From NCBI GenBank assembly GCA_035634255.1, contig DASQDI010000110.1, forward strand, positions 1-54,990: DNA of 54,990 bases. Reading direction: 5' to 3'. The DNA is from DATLMR01 sp035634255. Lineage in GTDB: Bacteria > Acidobacteriota > Blastocatellia > UBA7656. The notes beneath the pieces are model-generated. The model did not search any database and was not told the DNA's origin. It saw only the letters and a program-made list of their open reading frames with translations. The translations under genes were made by a program, and so were the position numbers. This document shows, piece after piece, positions 43,429 through 51,835 of the stretch (position 1 is its first letter; the number at the start of each line of letters is the position of its first letter).

Positions 43429-44388
43429 ATGGTTGAGGGAAAAATTCTGCATCTGAGTGAGGCGAGGGTCGTCCGCGCTTTGCTCGACATCTCGAAGGAA
43501 ATCTCGAATCTTCGGCCTCTGGAAGAGACGTTACAGCTAGTGGTCGAGCGCGTGCGCGAGTTGCTCGGGACGGACCTGGTGGCCATCGCTACGACCGATG
43601 ACCTCGTGGGGAGCACGAGCTGGAAAGCGGTGGCGGGCGGGCGCACGGACGCATTCACATGGACCACCTTCGCTCCCGGTAAAGGGACCGCCGCGAGAAC
43701 CATCGCCGCCCGTAAGACCATAATGCTGAACGGGGTCGGCCAGAGGCCCGACCTCCCCCTGGAAGAATTCCCCATCCATAAGGCCGAAGGCATTCGCAGC
43801 GTCATCGGCGTCCCGCTCTTTCACGGCCAGAGGATCGTAGGCGTTTTGATCGCGGGCTACAGGGGGGATTCGACCTTCGCCGCCGGACAGATCGAACTGG
43901 CGGAGGCGCTCGCCGGCCATGCGGCGGTGGCAATCGAGAACGCCAGACTCTTCACCGAGCTTGAGAATGCCAACAAGCGGCTGCTCGACGCCGACAGGCT
44001 GAAGACCGAGATGATCTTTGAGCTTTCGACCCCCGTCATCCCGGTCAGCGACAGTATTCTGCTCGCGCCCATCATCGGCACCTTGACCACGGACCGGGCA
44101 CAGATGTTGACGCAGGCCATACTAAACAGAACCAGAGGCGGCAGGCCCGAGGTCATCATCCTCGACATTACGGGCATGCGCCTCATCGATTCCGACGCCG
44201 CCCAACACCTCCGCAACACCGTGGCCGCGGCGCGCGTGCTCGGCGCGCATTGCATCGTCACGGGCATCGGGGCGACTCTGGCGAGGAAGCTCGTTCAACT
44301 CGGCATCAATTTCGAAGGCATCGAAACGAGGCGCAAGCTGTCCGACGGCCTCAAACTCGCGCGCGACCTTCAGGCGGACCGGCGCTGA
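43429..44388 (+). CDS. GAF-STAS regulator, RsbR-like
   Basis: 319 aa from ATG 43429. An N-terminal GAF domain (about 15-180: ERVRELLGTDLVAIAT, GVPLFHGQRIVGVLIAGYR, EALAGHAAVAIENARL) is followed by a short coiled linker and a STAS domain (about 205-315: STPVIPVSDSILLAPIIG, VIILDITGMRLIDSDAAQHL). RsbR-type STAS proteins form stressosome complexes and control the RsbT kinase; the Ser/Thr residues needed for phosphorylation lie in the DSDAAQ and nearby segments but I cannot confirm them. No rsbS, rsbT or sigma factor is adjacent. Confidence 0.9.
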   Translation: MVEGKILHLSEARVVRALLDISKEISNLRPLEETLQLVVERVRELLGTDLVAIATTDDLVGSTSWKAVAGGRTDAFTWTTFAPGKGTAARTIAARKTIMLNGVGQRPDLPLEEFPIHKAEGIRSVIGVPLFHGQRIVGVLIAGYRGDSTFAAGQIELAEALAGHAAVAIENARLFTELENANKRLLDADRLKTEMIFELSTPVIPVSDSILLAPIIGTLTTDRAQMLTQAILNRTRGGRPEVIILDITGMRLIDSDAAQHLRNTVAAARVLGAHCIVTGIGATLARKLVQLGINFEGIETRRKLSDGLKLARDLQADRR

Positions 44389-44438
44389 AGCGGGCCGCGT
44401 ACCTCTCTCATCTTTTAGCAGGAGATTGTGCCGGTAAA

Positions 44439-46244
44439 TCAACCCCGACGGGGGCGGCGCGCCGCCCTCTTCGTTTCCAGTTCGCCCAATAAATCGGGCA
44501 AAGGCAGAGTGTTGAGCACTTCCCTTTTAGTCAGCCCGGCGCGGCGGGCGGTCACCACCCCGTAGCGCATGTTGGAGAAGCCCTTCGCCTGATGCGAGTC
44601 CGTGCTGATGACGATCCCGACACCCGCCTGCGTCGCGACTCGGAGCCAGAAGCTATTCAGGTCGAGCCTGTAAGGGCTGGCGTTCAGTTCCAGACGGACG
44701 TTGAAATTCCGCGCCGCCCGGATCACCTGATCGAGGTCGATCTCGTATGGGGGCCGCTCGCCGAGGATGCGGCCCGTCGGGTGCGCGAAGACGTTCGGGT
44801 AGCCCGTCTCCATCGCGCGAACGACCCGGTCCGTGATCTGCTGCCGCTCCTGATGGAACCCGGCGTGGATGGAGCAGACTATCCAGTCGAGCCGGTCGAG
44901 GACTTCGAAGGGCATGTCGAGAGAGCCGTCGGACAGGATGTCCACCTCGGCCCCCTTCAGCACGCGGATGTCCTCATAGTCTCGGGCGACCGACTCTATC
45001 TCCTCGATCTCTTTCAGCAATTCGTCGGGAGTGTTGCCGTTCGCTATGGAAGTGGACTGGGTGTGGTCGGTGATGGCGATGTACTCGAACCCCGACGCGC
45101 GCGCGGCCTCGACCATCTCGCGCACGGTGTTCTGGCCGTCGGACCACTTCGTGTGCATGTGAAAATCGCCCCGGATGTCTTCGAGCGAGATCAAATCCGG
45201 CAGGCTGCCTTCGCGCGCGGCCTCGACTTCACCCGCCCCCTCGCGGAGTTCGGGCGGGACCGGCTCAAGCCCGATCCTCTTATAAAAATCCTCCTCGCTT
45301 GTTATTTCGAGCGAGGCCGCATCCTCCGCCTTCGACTTCCCCTTCTTCCGCCCGCTTCGCGCGGGGCCTAGCTTGAACCCCCTGAACTCAAGCCCTCGCG
45401 CGGCCGCCTCCGCTTCCAGGTCGCGGAGGTGCTCTACCGAGCCCGTGGTCCTGACGAGCGCCGCGTGGTAATCGCGCTCCGGGGCGACGTGCAGGACCAG
45501 GCTGACGCCCGACTTAGTTTCGGCCTCCACCCGCTCCGGGCGGATGGACTTCACGGAGTCGATCTGGGGGGCGGAGGCGAACGACGCCGCGAGGAGGTCC
45601 GGGTCGCCCTTGGCTAGCAGCTCGACGGAATCGACCATTTCCGCGCCCCTCCGAATCTGGCCGACCACCTCGGCCCCCGGCAGTCTCGCGATGATCGACC
45701 GCGCTAGCTCCTGCGCGTCGTTTAGGCGCAGCATGCCGCGCTCCGACTCTATGCGGGCGAGCGACGACTTGATCCGCTCCATAGTCTTCTCGCCGAGCCC
45801 GGAGACGGAGAGCAGGCCGCCCCCGTCGGCGAAGGCTTTCAGCTCTTCGAGGCTCTTGATCCCGAAATCTCTGTAGAGCAGCTGGGAGGTCTTCAGGCCG
45901 ATCCCCGACACGCGCTTTAGGTCGAGGACGGATTCTGGGACCTCTTCCTTCAGGGATTCGAAGAAGGACGAGGTGCCGGTCCGGAGCACTTCGAGGATCT
46001 GGCCGCTGATCGACTTGCCGATGCCGGGGATCTTTTGAAGCTCTGAGGCCCCGCCCCTCGCGGCGATCTCCGCGACTGGGGCCTCAAGTTCTTCGATGGT
46101 CTCCGAAGCGATTCGGTACGAGCGCAGCTTGAAAGGGTTCTCGTCTTTGAACTCGAGCAGGTCGGCTATGCGCCTGAAGACGCCCGCCACGTCGCGGTTA
46201 TCGACCGATATCTTCCCGTCGTATCCTTCGCCTGCGTCGTTCAT
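44439..46244 (-). CDS. polX: PolX-like protein: HhH, degenerate polymerase domain, intact PHP domain
   Basis: 601 aa. N-terminal 8-kDa domain and helix-hairpin-helix motifs (IPGIGKSISGQI, VSGIGLKTSQLL, VSGLGEKTMERI) in the first 170 residues. The family X palm follows but the catalytic Asp pair (usually GDIDIL) reads DSVELL, and the third Asp (usually VDLRVV) reads LVLHVA, so polymerisation looks lost. The C-terminal PHP domain (about 330-570) keeps all metal ligands: DFHMHTKWSDG, ITDHTQS, KGAEVDIL, SIHAGF, AHPTGR and STDSHQ, so a 3'-5' exonuclease or AP-endonuclease role is likely. 59 bp downstream of uvrD, same strand. Confidence 0.93.
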   Translation of the reverse strand: MNDAGEGYDGKISVDNRDVAGVFRRIADLLEFKDENPFKLRSYRIASETIEELEAPVAEIAARGGASELQKIPGIGKSISGQILEVLRTGTSSFFESLKEEVPESVLDLKRVSGIGLKTSQLLYRDFGIKSLEELKAFADGGGLLSVSGLGEKTMERIKSSLARIESERGMLRLNDAQELARSIIARLPGAEVVGQIRRGAEMVDSVELLAKGDPDLLAASFASAPQIDSVKSIRPERVEAETKSGVSLVLHVAPERDYHAALVRTTGSVEHLRDLEAEAAARGLEFRGFKLGPARSGRKKGKSKAEDAASLEITSEEDFYKRIGLEPVPPELREGAGEVEAAREGSLPDLISLEDIRGDFHMHTKWSDGQNTVREMVEAARASGFEYIAITDHTQSTSIANGNTPDELLKEIEEIESVARDYEDIRVLKGAEVDILSDGSLDMPFEVLDRLDWIVCSIHAGFHQERQQITDRVVRAMETGYPNVFAHPTGRILGERPPYEIDLDQVIRAARNFNVRLELNASPYRLDLNSFWLRVATQAGVGIVISTDSHQAKGFSNMRYGVVTARRAGLTKREVLNTLPLPDLLGELETKRAARRPRRG

Positions 46245-46303
46245 GACATAAAGCTAGACCCGCGCGCGCAAGAGGTCAATATGGATTTGATGGAGAGACT
46301 ACT

Positions 46304-48685
46304 TCATGCTTTTTCAAGCGCCGCGAATTTCGCGACGAACTTCTTCTGCCCGTAGCCGGGGAAGCTGACGGTGAGCTTCGCGTCCTCGCCCGCGCCTTCG
46401 GTCCTGAGGATGACCCCGGTCCCGTAGCGCGCATGCTTCACGCGCGCGCCGACGCGGTAATCACCGGAGCCCGGCTTCTGGGACTGCCCGGCCCCCTGCC
46501 CCGCGCGCGGGCGCGGCTCTGCGGCCCCCTCCACTTTGCGCTTGAAAAAGTCCTGCACGCTCTCGACCGAGTTGTAGGTCTTCCCGGTAAAGTTGGAGCT
46601 TTTTTTGACCGGGCGCGCGGCTTCCCCGCGCAGGGCGGAGGCGGCCTCGCGGTTGTGCCGCGTCTCCGGCCTCTCGGCGAACCCGAGCCACGACGGGCCG
46701 GGCGAAAGGTTCTGCATCAGGTCGAGCGGTATCTCGTTCAGGAACCTTGACGGCTCGGCGGAGTGCTCTTCGCCCCACGTCCGCCGCTTCATCGCGTGCG
46801 AGATGTAGAGGTCTTTCTGCGCGCGCGTGATCGCGACGTAGCACAGCCTGCGCTCCTCTTCGAGTTCCTCGTCGCTCCCCGCCGCCCGCGAGTGCGGGAA
46901 GAGCCCCTCCTCCATGCCCGCTATGAAGACGACCGGGAACTCGAGCCCCTTCGCCGCGTGCATGGTCATCAAAGTGACGCGCGCGTCGCTCCTGTACTGG
47001 TCCGTGTCGGAGACGAGCGCGGCGTGGTCGATGAAATCCCTGAGCGTCTCGCCCTGCTCTTCGGCCTCCACCGCGGCGGTGACGAGCTCTTCTATATTGA
47101 GCAGGCGCGACTCGGCCTCCTCGGTCTTCTCGTCCTGGAGCGCCCTCACGTAACCCGTCTCGTGCGTGGCCGCCTTGACGACTTCCGAGACCGTCTGCCC
47201 GGAAGCGGCCCTCTCCCGGAGCCCGTCGATCACCTGCAGGAACACGTCGAGCGAGGCCGACGCGCGCGGGCCGAGCGACTTCTGCCCGACGGCGATGCGG
47301 ATCGTCTCGTAAAGGGAGACCCCCAGGTCCTTCTGCATGCGGTGGAGCGAATCGAGCGTGGTCTTCCCGATCCCGCGCGGGGGCGAGTTGATTATGCGCC
47401 CGAGCGCGATGTCGTCGTCCGGGTTCAGGGAGAGCTTCAGGTAAGAGATGATGTCTTTGACTTCCGCGCGCTCGTAGAAGGAGAAGCCCCCGACGATGTT
47501 GTAATTGATGCCCCTCCGCCTCAGGGATTCCTCGAACAGGCGCGACTGTGAGTTGGTGCGGTAGAGCACGGCGACCTTCGTGTCCGGCGAGCGTCGCAAC
47601 TGCTCCTGTATCTTCTCCGCGACGAAGGACGCCTCGCCCTCGCCGTCGTAAGACTGGTAGTAGCGAATCTTCTCGCCCGCCCCGAGCTCTTCGGTCGCCC
47701 TGAGCGTTTTCGGCAGCCGCTGCTTGTTGCGCTCGATGACGGTGTTCGCGGCGTCGAGGATCGTCTGCGTCGAGCGGTAATTCTGTTCGAGCTTGATCAT
47801 CTTCGTGCCTTCGAAGTCATGCTGAAAGCCGAGGATGATGTTGAAGTCAGAGCCGCGCCACGAGTAGACGCTCTGGTCGATGTCCCCGACGACGCAGAGG
47901 CTCCGGTCCTCCCAGAAGTCCTCCGGGGTCACGCCCCCGCGTTCGAGCTTCTCGGTGCCGACGGTGATGAGCCGCGCGAGCTCGTACTGGATGCCGTTGG
48001 TGTCCTGAAACTCGTCGATCATCACATGGCGGAATCGCTCGTGGTAGTAAGCGCGGACTTCGGGGATCTGCCGGAGCAACTGGACGGCTTTGATCAGCAG
48101 GTCGTCGAAATCGAGCGCGTTCGCCTGTTGAAGTCTCTGCTCGTAGATCCTGTAAATCTGCGCGATCTTTTCCGTGCGGTCGCTGGCGTAGTCGCTCTGG
48201 TTCGTGTAAGCGACCGGGGAGATGCCCCGGCTCTTGGCCCAGCTGATGGCCGAGAGGGCCTGCCTCGGGGTGATCGACTTGTCGTCGAGGCCCAGCTCCT
48301 TGATTATCGCGCGGGCGACGCGCGCCTGGTCGTCTTCGTCGTAGATCGTGAAGTTCCGGTTGTAGCCCGCGCCCATCCGCTCGATGTCCCTGCGTAGTAT
48401 GCGGACGCAGAGCGCGTGGAAAGTGGAGATGAGGGGCGACGAGACGCGGCGCTCGGTGTTGAGCATCGCCTCGACGCGGGACTTCATCTCCTGCGCGGCC
48501 TTGTTGGTGAACGTCACGGCGAGGATGCGCTCGGGCCGCACGCCCCCGGCCTCGATCATGTGGGCGATGCGGTAGGTGATGACGCGCGTCTTGCCGGAGC
48601 CCGCGCCCGCCAGTATCAGGATCGGGCCGTTGGTCGTCCTGACGGCTTCGAGCTGCTGCGGGTTCAGTTTGTCGAGGAAATTCAT
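46304..48685 (-). CDS. uvrD: UvrD/PcrA-family DNA helicase
   Basis: 793 aa. Superfamily 1A helicase with all motifs: Q-motif LNPQQLEAV, Walker A AGAGSGKTR (about 27-35), TFTNKAA, motif II DEFQDTN, VGDIDQSVYSWRG (motif III), motif IV NYRS, motif V TMHAAKGLEFPVVF and motif VI VAITRA. The last 40 residues carry the Tudor-like PcrA end (GARVKHARYGTGVI...KKFVAKFA) that contacts RNA polymerase. Unwinds DNA in repair and replication. It lies between an isochorismatase-like gene (10 bp upstream) and polX. Confidence 0.96.
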   Translation of the reverse strand: MNFLDKLNPQQLEAVRTTNGPILILAGAGSGKTRVITYRIAHMIEAGGVRPERILAVTFTNKAAQEMKSRVEAMLNTERRVSSPLISTFHALCVRILRRDIERMGAGYNRNFTIYDEDDQARVARAIIKELGLDDKSITPRQALSAISWAKSRGISPVAYTNQSDYASDRTEKIAQIYRIYEQRLQQANALDFDDLLIKAVQLLRQIPEVRAYYHERFRHVMIDEFQDTNGIQYELARLITVGTEKLERGGVTPEDFWEDRSLCVVGDIDQSVYSWRGSDFNIILGFQHDFEGTKMIKLEQNYRSTQTILDAANTVIERNKQRLPKTLRATEELGAGEKIRYYQSYDGEGEASFVAEKIQEQLRRSPDTKVAVLYRTNSQSRLFEESLRRRGINYNIVGGFSFYERAEVKDIISYLKLSLNPDDDIALGRIINSPPRGIGKTTLDSLHRMQKDLGVSLYETIRIAVGQKSLGPRASASLDVFLQVIDGLRERAASGQTVSEVVKAATHETGYVRALQDEKTEEAESRLLNIEELVTAAVEAEEQGETLRDFIDHAALVSDTDQYRSDARVTLMTMHAAKGLEFPVVFIAGMEEGLFPHSRAAGSDEELEEERRLCYVAITRAQKDLYISHAMKRRTWGEEHSAEPSRFLNEIPLDLMQNLSPGPSWLGFAERPETRHNREAASALRGEAARPVKKSSNFTGKTYNSVESVQDFFKRKVEGAAEPRPRAGQGAGQSQKPGSGDYRVGARVKHARYGTGVILRTEGAGEDAKLTVSFPGYGQKKFVAKFAALEKA

Positions 48686-48694
48686 ATAGGGGAT

Positions 48695-49252
48695 TTACTT
48701 GATGAGGCTCTGGACGGCCTTGAACTGGGGCGAGTCCGCGGTCCGCATCAGCTCGAACAGGGCCATCTCCAGGTTCGAAGGCACCCCCCCGGCCTGTGTC
48801 AGGCGGGCGAGCGCGATCTCCTTGCTCTCTCTCTTCCTTGAGGTTATGCAGTCGACGAGGAGGTGGACTTCGAGCCCCCTCGACAGGAGGTCGAGCACGG
48901 TCTGGGCGACGCAGATGTGCGCCTCGATCCCGCAGACGATGACCTGCCTGATGTTTCGATTCGCGAGCTGCGCCTGGAAGTCTTCGGCCCCGCACGAGCT
49001 GAAGCATATCTTCTCAATGGCCTTCGACTCGGGCGGCAGGTGGGCGAGGATCTCTTCCGCCGTGTGCTTGAGGCCGCGCGGGTACTGTTCGGTGACGATT
49101 ACCGGCACTTCGAGCAGTTGCGCGCCCTGTACCGCCTTCCCGATGCGCGCGGCCACCTCCCCGAAGTCCTGCATCACGGGCCTGAAGGCTTCCTGCATGT
49201 CGATCACGGCGAGTGCCGAGTGCTCGCGCGAGAGCTGGCTGATGTGGTTCAT
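48695..49252 (-). CDS. Isochorismatase-family cysteine hydrolase
   Basis: 185 aa. The Asp-Lys-Cys triad is clear: Asp18 (VIDMQ), Lys81 (EKICFSS) and Cys114 (GIEAHICVAQT), with the cis-peptide Ala-His just before. Length and layout fit the YcaC/nicotinamidase-like hydrolases of unknown substrate. Cleaves C-N or ether bonds of small molecules in this family. First gene of the run leading to uvrD and polX; the link may be only positional. Confidence 0.92.
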   Translation of the reverse strand: MNHISQLSREHSALAVIDMQEAFRPVMQDFGEVAARIGKAVQGAQLLEVPVIVTEQYPRGLKHTAEEILAHLPPESKAIEKICFSSCGAEDFQAQLANRNIRQVIVCGIEAHICVAQTVLDLLSRGLEVHLLVDCITSRKRESKEIALARLTQAGGVPSNLEMALFELMRTADSPQFKAVQSLIK

Positions 49253-49607
49253 AAGCTTTCCCTGTTTCTGTATCGCTTCCGAAGGTCAAAGACCGCTTCC
49301 CAAGGAATATAGCAGCCGCACCATGGCTGCACAACCTTCCGAAATCGGAGCGCCGGGAGGCCGACCGGCACAGGAATCCCATCGGTTCTCCGCCCGGACC
49401 GGACGCGCGCTCCGGCAGAAATCCCGTTAACAATCCATCGCATTATTGCCTGGTGCCCGGACTGGCATTCGGCGCGAAGGCGAGGCAAGACGGCGGAGAT
49501 AAAACGACCGCTACAATCCCCAGGCCCAGACCGGGCGCTCCGACCAGCGCCGGAGCGGAAAAGCGGCAGAAAATCTTGACCCACACCAGAGGGGTCGCCG
49601 GCCGCGT
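49253..49607. other. Intergenic region, no gene seen
   Basis: 355 bp between the divergent-looking isochorismatase start and the end of the metallopeptidase gene (both minus strand). Open frames here are short and have poor coding character. No convincing terminator, promoter or repeat found. It marks the border of the RiPP-like region. Confidence 0.5.
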
Positions 49608-51305
49608 TTAGGATGCCTGCTCCATTCGCGCTATAGCCAGAGTCCAGGGCCAGAACCCCATGTCGCATGCAAACGTGTTGAAGGTTTTCCGTGAGACCCC
49701 GTTCGACTGCATGCGATCTTGCAGCTCCTTATACTCTATTCCGCAGAAGACGTAGGCGGGCGCATATCCGGGCTGTAGAAGAAAAGCGTAGCACTCGTTA
49801 TGAACGAACTCTTTACTTAACCCCGTATACCCCGACGCCCAGTTTATGAACTCCATGTAGCTCTTATTGCCGAGGTTTATATCCACGTCGAAGATGGCGC
49901 GGAGGAGCCTTATAATAATCCATACCCGGGTCTCCAGTTCGAATGCTTTTACACCCAATTTCTTATCAATTTTCTTACCCTGCTGGAGCCGGGTGAATAG
50001 ATTCAGGTAGCCACTCTGGGAATCGCTGAGCTCTTCGCGATCAAGCAGAGACGCCGCCGCTTCGTAGAACTCCCACTCCCGATGAAAAGCTACGGCCTCA
50101 AACACAGGGATCATTAAGGTGGTGGGGATGAGCAGGAGCTGAGATTTTTTGACCACGTCCGCCCTGGTAATCTGATAGGCGTGCGCGTATTCGTGCACGA
50201 GCACGTTTAGCAGAGTCAGCAGCGAGTGGTTACGGTCGGGGTTAATATAAATCTCCGCCGTCGGGTTTCCTGACAACAGGTTGTAGAACGAGGTCCCGGC
50301 GCTCGTTATGATACGCTTCAGGTGTTGGTCGGCCTCTTTAAGCGGCGGGTCGTCCTCCGGGCGGGCCTCCTGAATGAAGTCCAGCAGGTAAGCGTTGGCC
50401 GCATCCATCATGGCCTTAGCTTTGACCAGGTCGTCATCTCCGACGGGAAACTTCTCCCCAATCTTCTCGTAGGCGTGTTGAAGCGAGCAGGAATCGGTAA
50501 GCCCTAAGCCCTTCGCTATCTCCCTGGTGAGGCCGCTCACGAGGTCCAGTTCGGTACGCAGCATCAGGAGCGCCCTTTCCTTGATCTCCTCCGGCGAGAA
50601 CGGCAGGTCGAACAAGTGCTTCATCTGCTCGTGGTACCTCGGCGTGGGCGAAGGCGGTTCGTCATGTTTCTCAAACAAGGCGAGAAGGTGAGATGTGTCG
50701 TCCGTCAGGATGCCGTCGACCAGCATGCCATCAACGCAAAAAGAGCTTATGAATTCATCGATCTTTGCCTTCACGCTTCGGCATTCGGCCCGGAGCTCGG
50801 CGCTTCGCACAGCGACCGGGAGGCTCTCCAAACTCGAAATATTAGACCCGAGGAATCTCGCGTAGTCGATGCAGACCCTGCGCATCTGTACGGAAACCTT
50901 TTTGTCGGCCCAGAGGTCCATCTCATGCGCGAGCGATTTTTTCACGTCGCCCAGAAAGGCTTTCAGGGTCGACGGGTCATACTCTTTCTTCAGGAGCAGG
51001 TACCAGAGGGCCAGGGCGCAGTCGGCAACAAACTCTCCCGGTATGTCGGAGTAAAAAGTCTCCTCGATGCAGCCCAGAACCTTCTCGGCGCAGGAGCGCA
51101 ATTCATCGTCTTTGACCTGTGATGCACCCGATCTCAATTGCGAGATGAGCCCCCGCTGCCCTTCAAGCCACTCCTCGGTCGGGATGATCAGCTTGCCCGC
51201 GTACTTGTTACCGCCGAAGCCGCTTGCGTAAGCGGAACTCGGGAAGCTATCGGCCCACAGTTGGACTATCCCGTTAACTAAATCTTCGTTGCTTTTTTTT
51301 GACAT
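49608..51305 (-). CDS. HEYAH metallopeptidase-like protein, DUF885-like, RiPP-associated
   Basis: 565 aa, no signal peptide, mainly helical. HEYAH at residues 371-375 is a gluzincin HExxH motif. A Glu (Glu403) lies about 28 residues later in FEAVAFHREWEFYEAA, where gluzincins place the third ligand. The later segment LLQPGYAPAYVFCGIEY resembles the C-terminal 'PGQALAYKIG' motif of DUF885 peptidases. I infer a distant DUF885-like zinc peptidase. It is next to a candidate precursor peptide and a RiPP-type radical SAM gene, so it may cut the leader. A T8 run directly after the start codon (51293-51300, plus strand) codes Lys-Lys. Confidence 0.75.
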   Translation of the reverse strand: MSKKSNEDLVNGIVQLWADSFPSSAYASGFGGNKYAGKLIIPTEEWLEGQRGLISQLRSGASQVKDDELRSCAEKVLGCIEETFYSDIPGEFVADCALALWYLLLKKEYDPSTLKAFLGDVKKSLAHEMDLWADKKVSVQMRRVCIDYARFLGSNISSLESLPVAVRSAELRAECRSVKAKIDEFISSFCVDGMLVDGILTDDTSHLLALFEKHDEPPSPTPRYHEQMKHLFDLPFSPEEIKERALLMLRTELDLVSGLTREIAKGLGLTDSCSLQHAYEKIGEKFPVGDDDLVKAKAMMDAANAYLLDFIQEARPEDDPPLKEADQHLKRIITSAGTSFYNLLSGNPTAEIYINPDRNHSLLTLLNVLVHEYAHAYQITRADVVKKSQLLLIPTTLMIPVFEAVAFHREWEFYEAAASLLDREELSDSQSGYLNLFTRLQQGKKIDKKLGVKAFELETRVWIIIRLLRAIFDVDINLGNKSYMEFINWASGYTGLSKEFVHNECYAFLLQPGYAPAYVFCGIEYKELQDRMQSNGVSRKTFNTFACDMGFWPWTLAIARMEQAS

Positions 51306-51441
51306 GACGGATCCTTATGCATGGACGCAACCGGCCATAGAGAGCCCTGCCTGTCTCATAAGTTTATAAGCGGCCAGTTTATTCCTGCGCCTCACCGGTG
51401 TCAACATGTCGCCCCGGCATCGTAATATTTCGGTTCCCGCC

Positions 51442-51470
51442 TTGACTCGTAACGCGATGATAGATACGAT
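51442..51470 (+). promoter_or_regulatory. Promoter of the candidate precursor peptide
   Basis: TTGACT (51442-51447), 17-bp spacer, TACGAT (51465-51470), about 46 bp before the first ATG. Gives the small gene its own transcript. Confidence 0.6.
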
Positions 51471-51515
51471 GTCACCCCGCCAGCCGGATGAGTACTTTAC
51501 TACTTAGGAGTATAC

Positions 51516-51713
51516 ATGATGACTAACCGCGAACGCCTGGAAGCCGGAAGGGTCATTTCTCCGGGTGCTAACCTGTCGCCTGAAGCGGAGGCGGCAATCG
51601 ATAATATGACCGACGAGCAAGTGGAGGATTTGATAGCGGCGGTAACCGGAATGCGTCAGAGTATAGCTGACGTGGGAGTGCCTGCCGCGATAATACATCA
51701 CCACCCGATTTAA
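51516..51713 (+). CDS. Candidate RiPP precursor peptide
   Basis: 65 aa, two consecutive ATG codons (51516, 51519) with AGGAG at 51506-51510. The first 50 residues are acidic and helical (LSPEAEAAIDNMTDEQVEDLIAAV-type) as expected of a leader, and the end is GVPAAIIHHHPI, a Cys-free, Ser/Thr-free tail of Val, Pro, Ala, Ile and three His. It is not a Nif11 or nitrile-hydratase leader by eye. Position between a RiPP-maturation radical SAM enzyme and a peptidase, with its own promoter and good ribosome site, supports the precursor role. Both enzyme genes lie on the other strand. Confidence 0.65.
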   Translation: MMTNRERLEAGRVISPGANLSPEAEAAIDNMTDEQVEDLIAAVTGMRQSIADVGVPAAIIHHHPI

Positions 51714-51835
51714 CGAGGTATTAAATCATTAACTAATCAGGGAGGGCCGGTTCACGCGGCGCGGGCCCGCGGCTTGACCCGTCGTGTCGTTTATCCCCTG
51801 CCCCGGCGGGATCACAGGCGTCGCCGCCAAAATCG

